From Heliocidaris erythrogramma (taxonomy: Eukaryota > Echinodermata > Echinoidea > Camarodonta > Echinometridae), in contig CM046858.1 of assembly GCA_025617745.1 (NCBI GenBank), positions 50,227,925-50,291,924 on the forward strand: a stretch of DNA of 64,000 nt, read 5' to 3'. Positions 57,886-64,000 of the stretch are shown here, one piece after another; within the stretch, counting starts at the first letter, position 1, and the number at the start of each line of letters is the position of its first letter. The position numbers were made by a program, and so were the translations under genes. The notes under the pieces are model-generated. The model had not been told where the DNA came from. It did not search any database and saw only the letters and a program-made list of their open reading frames with translations.

Positions 57886-58839
57886 AACTTGTAAACGTTA
57901 CTGTTGAACAATCTCTCTGAATTTGTGTGTCTACAAAGTTAGTATTTTATTCATAGGCTGTTGACTCGTGTGTGGGCCAGTGGAGATTAGGAGCCTTGCC
58001 CTCGGCCTCGCTATTTCATGACCAGTCTTACTCTCCCGGATTACATGAATATCTGATCATGCTAAAAGCTTAATTATGCAGATCAAAGTGTGTGTTAAAA
58101 TTTCTGGCTAATATCTGAAAGAACACTGTTATTTTCTCAAGAAAGAATAAGCATGTCATTTTGACATTGCAAAAAAAAAGAAGAAGAAAACATCTCGAGT
58201 GATCGAGATGGAACTCGTTTGCAGCGCAGTCAAGAGGCACTGCTCCATACGCAGTAACGCCAGACTCTGCCCGAGCGAGACGCGGAGAAAGCCGTCTTAT
58301 TGAGACATTCGTGCAGCTCAGCTCAGCTGAGCCTGCGCTGGGTCAAACACTCAAGACGCTTATAATGTGTGTTTTGGTTACAAAATAAAAGCTATAACTT
58401 CGGTTTTCATTTCTGTAACAATGTAAGATGCAGTTGAATACTTTGAAACACCATATCTTCCATTGTAATGCATTTACAAACAATAATCATGACTTCCAAA
58501 TCAAGAAAACAAAAACACCACGTGCCTTTCGCATGCAGACTTGGATCATAATTATGTTCGTGACGTCTACACGAAATGACGTTATAAATTTCGACCCCCC
58601 GCAGGCCTGTGATAATACTCGACGGCTGCCCATTTTCCAAGCCCTCCAACCCAAAGATTTGAGATGCCCTTACTTCTCCCGCAGGCAATGAAAGCTCGTC
58701 AAGCTTGCATTGTTATATTCAGAGAATAAACAGCTTTCTGTAGATATATAATTTGTCTATTCCATGTTTGGCTTCGGTTGGGGTCCTTATGCTTATTGGT
58801 GGATTATAAGGCATCAAAAAATTAATATTGTACTCTCGG
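57886..58839. other. No gene recognised
   Basis: Non-coding sequence. The plus-strand 87-codon frame (58428-58691) has no recognised motif. Confidence 0.4.
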
Positions 58840-59104
58840 GCAGATCCAATGTGGGATCATTTCGAATCTCAGCCCGGCACTAGTGTCTTTTGGCAAGACA
58901 TTAATCCACATTTGCCACTCTCCACCCAGGTGTAGTAAATGGGTACCTGGCAGGATTTATTCCTTGAAATGAACTAGCGCTGATTACGGCTGGCGGAGCT
59001 AAAGCCAGGGTAATGATATCCAAACCCTTTGGAAGCGCATAGACACGTATGTATCATAACGTGTTATGCGCTATACAAGAACGGAATATTATTATTATTA
59101 TTAT
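58840..59104 (+). mobile_element. SINE, tRNA-Glu-like head (copy 3 of 3)
   Basis: Degenerate head; the body is well matched to the 16823-17122 copy (CAAGACATTAATCCACATTT, AGTAAATGGGTACCTGGC, GCTGATTACGGCTGG, CCTTTGGAAGCGCATAG, GCGCTATACAAGAACGG) and ends in (ATT)n. Confidence 0.75.
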
Positions 59105-59183
59105 TTCTCTAACATTTTCAAGGTATTAAATGTTTACGCGACTATTCATTTTTGTGTTTTCTTTTCATAAATTGTTATTACAG

Positions 59184-59224
59184 ACATAAGGATGGCTATG
59201 AGTAAACCTGTCAAGTTACAAAAG
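59184..59224 (+). CDS. SAMHD1-like gene, exon with first Met
   Basis: Acceptor TTATTACAG before 59184 and donor GTAAGA at 59225. From ATG 59192 it reads MAMSKPVKLQK and ends in phase 0. It joins in frame to the exon at 62978 to give ...[12 protein letters not shown], matching the KVFNDPIHG lead-in of SAMHD1 proteins. If ATG 59192 is the start, the protein has no SAM domain. The exon is also open upstream in phase with a possible donor at 57805, so it may not be the first coding exon. Confidence 0.55.
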
Positions 59225-60451
59225 GTAAGAACAACGATCCGTATGATTTAACCCGATGACTACTGAATTCTCTTATTCCCATAGGCTTAATACATCGACA
59301 ACCCGGTTCCCGTGGGCAAAGGGTTAAGGTGCCTTGCATTTTTGCATAACTATCAAACATATGATACCTCAAAAAGCCCCAAGTAAAGAAACCTCTATAC
59401 GAAAAAAAAAAATACTACGTGGCAATTGAAGCTTTAACTTAATTTTAATGTTTACATTTCTTTTAGAGTTAAAATAATTATTCATTTTCCAATTTACTAG
59501 TTTTGTTTTATTACTATTATTCTGTTAAAGCATAGGCGGATTACCCTCCCCATTCCAGATCGTATACGGTGGAAACTTTCATAACCCGTCTGGATGTTTT
59601 TGTTTCTTTATTTATTTTTTATTTTTTGGTTTCTGTGAGTTTTTGTGTGCTTGTTCGTTTTGTAGGTTTTTTCAGCACTTATTGAGACATGGGGCCAAGG
59701 ACATGTCAGAGTCAGAGAGTCCAACACTGATCATGCTGATAAGAAATTATGTTTTATATCATAAAAACATATATCTATCAAGGAGTATCTTATCATAAGA
59801 AAATTTAAAGGAGAATTAACCCCTAATTACAAATTTACTTATATTGGAAGGTATAATAATCTAATAAGATATCAGAAAAGGATATAAATAAAGATATTCC
59901 AACACCCGGTATCGTCTCCTACTCATTTACATGGGGGCTGTCATTTTCTTGCTGATTTGGAGTTGTACATGAACCATTGAGAAATGTTCCAGTCAAGAAG
60001 ATATTTTGAATCCAAGGCCTAAATTGCTTTCCTTCATTACCTAAAATCCCATATGTGACGAAAACTATAAAGTGGGTGTTTACATGTCTTATAAAAATCA
60101 AATCTTTATAATGATATTTTTAAATTGTCTGGTTTTGCTTAACAAAAACCTATTTTCTTGGGTTTGCCAAACAGAGCAGAACATAATATATGCAGCATGC
60201 ATTCTGACTTTTCAAGTCCATTATCCGAAAGCAGGTGAATGCATAGTTTGCCGCTCTGGATGCTCAGGGAAGAAGCATCCATAAAATTTGAATTAATTTG
60301 CTCCGTCCCATACGTCATAGTATCGAGAAAATAATTTCTATTAAGCGAATATCGATTTTCAACAGAAATATATAAATCTTTCGGCATATTACTCCCAGTG
60401 TTAAAGATCGTATGCTCGATCTATAATGAAAAACACAAGTCAGAAAAAATT

Positions 60452-60525
60452 GGAACCAGCGGGATTCGAACCTGTCATCTACTGCTTGCCGGGCAGCAAA
60501 CTTAACCACCAGGCTATTCTGGTTC
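60452..60525 (-). tRNA. tRNA-like unit 1 (anticodon region GGC), likely pseudogene
   Basis: Perfect acceptor stem GAACCAG/CTGGTTC, A-box-like TAGCCTGGTGG, anticodon arm GCTGC-CCGGCAA-GCAGT, perfect B-box GGTTCGAATCC, and a T6 terminator directly after. D-stem pairing is poor, position 33 is C rather than U, and T-stem pairs are incomplete. This copy has one extra base near the D-arm. Confidence 0.4.
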
Positions 60526-60742
60526 ACGGCCAAGTCACGACGAACTAGAATCAAATACCCAAGATCCTCTTCTTTCTGACTCATTAATATTCAAACGGTC
60601 CGCCGTGGAACAATGGTTAGTAAACGAAGAAGCTTGACTGGGGAGGAATTTTTAATTTGTAAACAAATCTTTCGGCATATTACTCCCAGTGTTAAAGATC
60701 GTATGCTCGATCTATAATGAAAAACACAAGTCAGAAAAAATT

Positions 60743-60815
60743 GGAACCAGCGGGATTCGAACCTGTCATCTACTGCTTGCCGGGCAGCGACTTAACCACC
60801 AGGCTATTCTGGTTC
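60743..60815 (-). tRNA. tRNA-like unit 2
   Basis: Same as unit 1 without the extra base. Confidence 0.4.
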
Positions 60816-61032
60816 ACGGCCAAGTCACGACGAACTAGAATCAAATACCCAAGATCCTCTTCTTTCTGACTCATTAATATTCAAACGGTCCGCCGTGGAA
60901 CAATGGTTAGTAAACGAAGAAGCTTGACTGGGGAGGAATTTTTAATTTGTAAACAAATCTTTCGGCATATTACTCCCAGTGTTAAAGATCGTATGCTCGA
61001 TCTATAATGAAAAACACAAGTCAGAAAAAATT

Positions 61033-61105
61033 GGAACCAGCGGGATTCGAACCTGTCATCTACTGCTTGCCGGGCAGCGACTTAACCACCAGGCTATTCT
61101 GGTTC
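61033..61105 (-). tRNA. tRNA-like unit 3
   Basis: Same sequence as unit 2. Confidence 0.4.
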
Positions 61106-61442
61106 ACGGCCAAGTCACGACGAACTAGAATCAAATACCCAAGATCCTCTTCTTTCTGACTCATTAATATTCAAACGGTCCGCCGTGGAACAATGGTTAG
61201 TAAACGAAGAAGCTTGACTGGGGAGGAATTTTTAATTTGTAAACAAATCTTTCGGCATATTACTCCCAGTGTTTAACACTGGGAGTAATATGCCGAAAGA
61301 TTTGTTTACAAATTAAAAATTCCTCCCCAGTCAAGCTTCTTCGTTTACTAACCATTGTTCCACGGCGGACCGTTTGAATATTAATGAGTCAGAAAGAAGA
61401 GGATCTTGGGTATTTGATTCTAGTTCGTCGTGACTTGGCCGT

Positions 61443-61515
61443 GAACCAGAATAGCCTGGTGGTTAAGTCGCTGCCCGGCAAGCAGTAGATGACAGGTTCG
61501 AATCCCGCTGGTTCC
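61443..61515 (+). tRNA. tRNA-like unit 4, inverted arm
   Basis: Same sequence as unit 2 on the plus strand, across the palindrome centre. Confidence 0.4.
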
Positions 61516-61732
61516 AATTTTTTCTGACTTGTGTTTTTCATTATAGATCGAGCATACGATCTTTAACACTGGGAGTAATATGCCGAAAGATTTGTTTACA
61601 AATTAAAAATTCCTCCCCAGTCAAGCTTCTTCGTTTACTAACCATTGTTCCACGGCGGACCGTTTGAATATTAATGAGTCAGAAAGAAGAGGATCTTGGG
61701 TATTTGATTCTAGTTCGTCGTGACTTGGCCGT

Positions 61733-61805
61733 GAACCAGAATAGCCTGGTGGTTAAGTCGCTGCCCGGCAAGCAGTAGATGACAGGTTCGAATCCCGCTG
61801 GTTCC
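61733..61805 (+). tRNA. tRNA-like unit 5, inverted arm
   Basis: Same sequence as unit 4, 290 bp downstream. Confidence 0.4.
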
Positions 61806-62022
61806 AATTTTTTCTGACTTGTGTTTTTCATTATAGATCGAGCATACGATCTTTAACACTGGGAGTAATATGCCGAAAGATTTGTTTACAAATTAAAAAT
61901 TCCTCCCCAGTCAAGCTTCTTCGTTTACTAACCATTGTTCCACGGCGGACCGTTTGAATATTAATGAGTCAGAAAGAAGAGGATCTTGGGTATTTGATTC
62001 TAGTTCGTCGTGACTTGGCCGT

Positions 62023-62095
62023 GAACCAGAATAGCCTGGTGGTTAAGTCGCTGCCCGGCAAGCAGTAGATGACAGGTTCGAATCCCGCTGGTTCC
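62023..62095 (+). tRNA. tRNA-like unit 6, inverted arm
   Basis: Same sequence as unit 4, 580 bp downstream. Confidence 0.4.
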
Positions 62096-62977
62096 AATTT
62101 TTTCTGACTTGTGTTTTTCATTATAGATCGAGCATACGATCTTTAACACTGGGAGTAATATGCCGAAAGATTTGTTTACAAATTAAAAATTCCTCCCCAG
62201 TCAAGCTTCTTCGTTTACTAGAAATATATAAGGAAATTTTCAGTTTAAAAATAAATTGACATATTATTTTTTATTTTCAATCTCAAATGGGTTTTTAATT
62301 TTGAAAAAGGCAATTGGGCATTTGGATTAAGAAAATCTTCATGTACACATTAAAAAAATGGCAGCCCCCATGTACTGCTAGCAGACGATTCATATTGCTG
62401 GCAGATGACAAATTTTGCTCAGAAAATCTTGATTCGTATCGATCTCGTATATATTTTGACGCGAAGTCATATAGTCTAACAAGTAGGAATAAATAACACC
62501 TTTGAACACTATCGTTTATATTTTTTGAGGTTAATTCCCCTTTAATCGACTTCCACTTTCATTTGATGGGGAGGGATTTTCAAGTTGAATTAATCAAATG
62601 TAACTTCATTTGTTCACCTGCGGTACAATTATACAGTGTTGAATTGGGAATCCTATCGTTTGATGATGAAATCTCTGTTGCTATTATATAACGTTATGTT
62701 TTTCGCTGGCAACAGTACAGCAATAGTTTTGTGTGCCTTTTCATCTATTGAAATGTAAAAACAGTATTACAATCATGAATTACTTCAAAAGCCAGACTGA
62801 AACACTGAAGGCTATTCCTTTTTGTTGTAGATGGGTACTTGGTGCTGCCTGGTAATAGTTGTGATAACAGTGATTTCTTCGAAACTGTTAGGTAAATTAT
62901 AGACAATGACAAGCAATCACACAAAGAAAAAAAAAATACTTGAAGTTATTACAAAATGCTTTTCTCTTTTCTGTTAG

Positions 62978-63141
62978 TTATTCATGGACCCTATTCATGG
63001 CAGTATGGTGTTTAAAGACGAATTACTCATCAAGATAATTGACACGCCGCAGTTCCAGAGACTTCGGAATATCAAACAACTTGGTGGGTGTTACTATGTA
63101 TATCCTGGAGCTGCTCACAACCGATTTGAGCAATCACTTGG
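62978..63141 (+). CDS. SAMHD1-like dNTP triphosphohydrolase, first HD-domain exon
   Basis: A 164-base exon between CTGTTAG and GTAAGT, ending in phase 2. It encodes [40 protein letters not shown] and [13 protein letters not shown], closely matching the start of the HD domain of SAMHD1, which hydrolyses dNTPs to nucleosides and triphosphate. In human SAMHD1 the last segment is HNRFEHSLG, and its second His (H167) binds the catalytic metal. Here the codon is CAA (Gln). The remaining HD residues (the HD pair and last Asp) would be in exons beyond the window. It may be a catalytically altered paralogue or a decaying copy. Confidence 0.85.
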
Positions 63142-63379
63142 GTAAGTAATTGGCCCATCGGAGGGGGGGGGGGGGGGGGGGGGGGTTAAGGGGTGACATA
63201 TTCCTATAGCGAAAAATGAAAATAAATTATGTAAGACATAAAATATCATCTGAGATACCCACTGCTACAATTTACTTAGCCCTAAATGCTAACAGAACTA
63301 GAGACGGGTAATTCAGACGATTACACGGAGAGATTCTGGCATTGCGGTTACATGTATATTTCAAATGGTTCATAAATCT

Positions 63380-63660
63380 TGAGGTTCGTTTATCCAAATG
63401 TTCATTAATCTTAAAGGTTCGTAACTTTGAAACTAAGATAGGGTTCATAATTCCGAAGGTTCATAATTCAGAAAATAAAGTAGAAACCTATTTCTCATTT
63501 CATTAATGAAATTGCAGATAAACTAACCTTCGGAAAAATGCCACGTATGATCAAATTTCCGAACCGTTCTTCTTGTTCGGAATTATGAACGCCCTATTAT
63601 GGGAAATTTGTGTTTCGGAATAATGAAGCTTCGGAATAAACAAAGGAATAAACTCGGGAA
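63380..63660. mobile_element. Small degenerate foldback relative of the 5138-15754 element
   Basis: The left side carries forward units (GAGGTTCGTTTATCC, TTCATAATTCCGAAGGTTC). The right side carries inverted units (CCTTCGGAAAAATG, TTCGGAATTATGAACG, then ATGGGAAATTTGTGTTTCGG, also seen in the right array at about 15700). It is a complete but diverged foldback of about 280 bp with no cargo, in the intron after the SAMHD1-like HD exon. Confidence 0.6.
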
Positions 63661-64000
63661 ATGGCAGGGGTACCATTCGAAACAATGAATTCTCGAAAAA
63701 AAGGGGGGAATCTGATAGGGTACATTTTGGCTGTGGATTTATGTTTTATTCATAATTGTGGGCCTTTAAACGCGAAGTGGTGCGTTCACAAGCACCGTTT
63801 TATGCTGGATATGCCAGTTTTTTTTTTTCTAACTGCATATTTATGCAATGTATATCGATCATAAGAGGTTAATAACGTATACCTGTTTTTGGTGCATCAA
63901 ATTTATTACCTGTCTTTCGGAAATGTGAGCAAAATCAACAGCAGCACCCCCACAAGAAGGACAGTTATTTGCCATCAAAATGATTAGCTTATGGTTAAGT
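63661..64000. other. No gene recognised
   Basis: AT-rich, probably intron of the SAMHD1-like gene. A G run lies just upstream at about 63164-63185. No further exon was found before the window end. Confidence 0.4.

Larger units (their letters stand above)
60375..62220. repeat. 1.85-kb palindrome: three plus three inverted 290-bp tRNA-like units
   Basis: Three units in one orientation (60375, 60665, 60955) meet three in the other at an exact centre, CCCAGTGTT-T-AACACTGGG (61265-61283). The right arm ends with an extra 47-bp piece at 62220. A 10-bp direct repeat GAAATATATA flanks the block (60365-60374, 62221-62230). The units are almost identical. Confidence 0.9.
59809..62540. mobile_element. 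DNA transposon E4 in the SAMHD1-like intron
   Basis: The ends AGGAGAATTAACCCC and GAGGTTAATTCCCCT are inverted and flanked by TTTAA on both sides (59804-59808, 62541-62545). The inner right part shares ATGGCAGCCCCC and GCTAGCAGACGAT with E1/E2, so it is of the same family. It carries the palindromic tRNA-like array as a secondary insertion. No transposase. Confidence 0.65.

Overview
The window is animal nuclear DNA. It has introns with GT..AG borders, tRNA-headed SINEs, LINEs, Tc1/mariner, BEL/Pao, DIRS and Ngaro-type elements, and no bacterial gene organisation. The mix (Ngaro with split direct repeats, DIRS, BEL, and a foldback element of the kind described as TU elements in sea urchin) fits a marine deuterostome invertebrate, most likely an echinoderm. 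That assignment is an inference from repeat content, not from a marker gene.

Only the two edges hold recognisable host genes. At 1-1456 three phase-compatible exons encode the end of an immunoglobulin-like domain, a transmembrane helix and the start of a cytoplasmic tail. At 59192-63141 two phase-compatible exons encode the N-terminus and first HD segment of a SAMHD1-like dNTP triphosphohydrolase. In it, the residue matching the first metal-binding histidine is glutamine. A frameshifted acidic open segment at 57613-57885, behind a CRE-like promoter motif, may be an upstream exon or a separate broken gene.

Almost everything between is nested mobile DNA. (1) 3.1-5.1 kb: a MITE and a decayed LINE. 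(2) 5138-15754: one 10.6-kb foldback element with inverted arrays of short tandem repeats at its ends. An 8-bp target duplication splits a Tc1 transposase gene, and a nearly complete DIRS retrotransposon (6518-12721) lies inside. (3) 15.8-20.6 kb: Tc1 remnant, SINE, a LINE 3' end, and a hAT-like element. (4) 20.7-31.8 kb: two minus-strand LINEs. The larger one is interrupted by two related DNA transposons, and one of these carries a third TIR element with a 9-bp target duplication. The 5' end of this LINE is triplicated in tandem (27479-31793). (5) 33.3-41.2 kb: a Ngaro retrotransposon with the A1-ORFs-B1-A2-B2 repeat layout and broken ORFs, including a hydrolase gene whose C-terminal half is inverted. 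(6) 41.8-52.5 kb: a BEL/Pao element whose 3' LTR carries a Tc1 element and a MITE; the intact 5' LTR preserves both empty sites. (7) 52.5-55.5 kb: no gene seen. (8) 55.5-62.5 kb: tandem tRNA-like repeats, then a 1.85-kb near-perfect palindrome of six tRNA-like units inside a DNA transposon in the SAMHD1-like intron.

The organising theme is elements inserted in elements. Several insertions can be ordered because an empty site or target duplication is visible.
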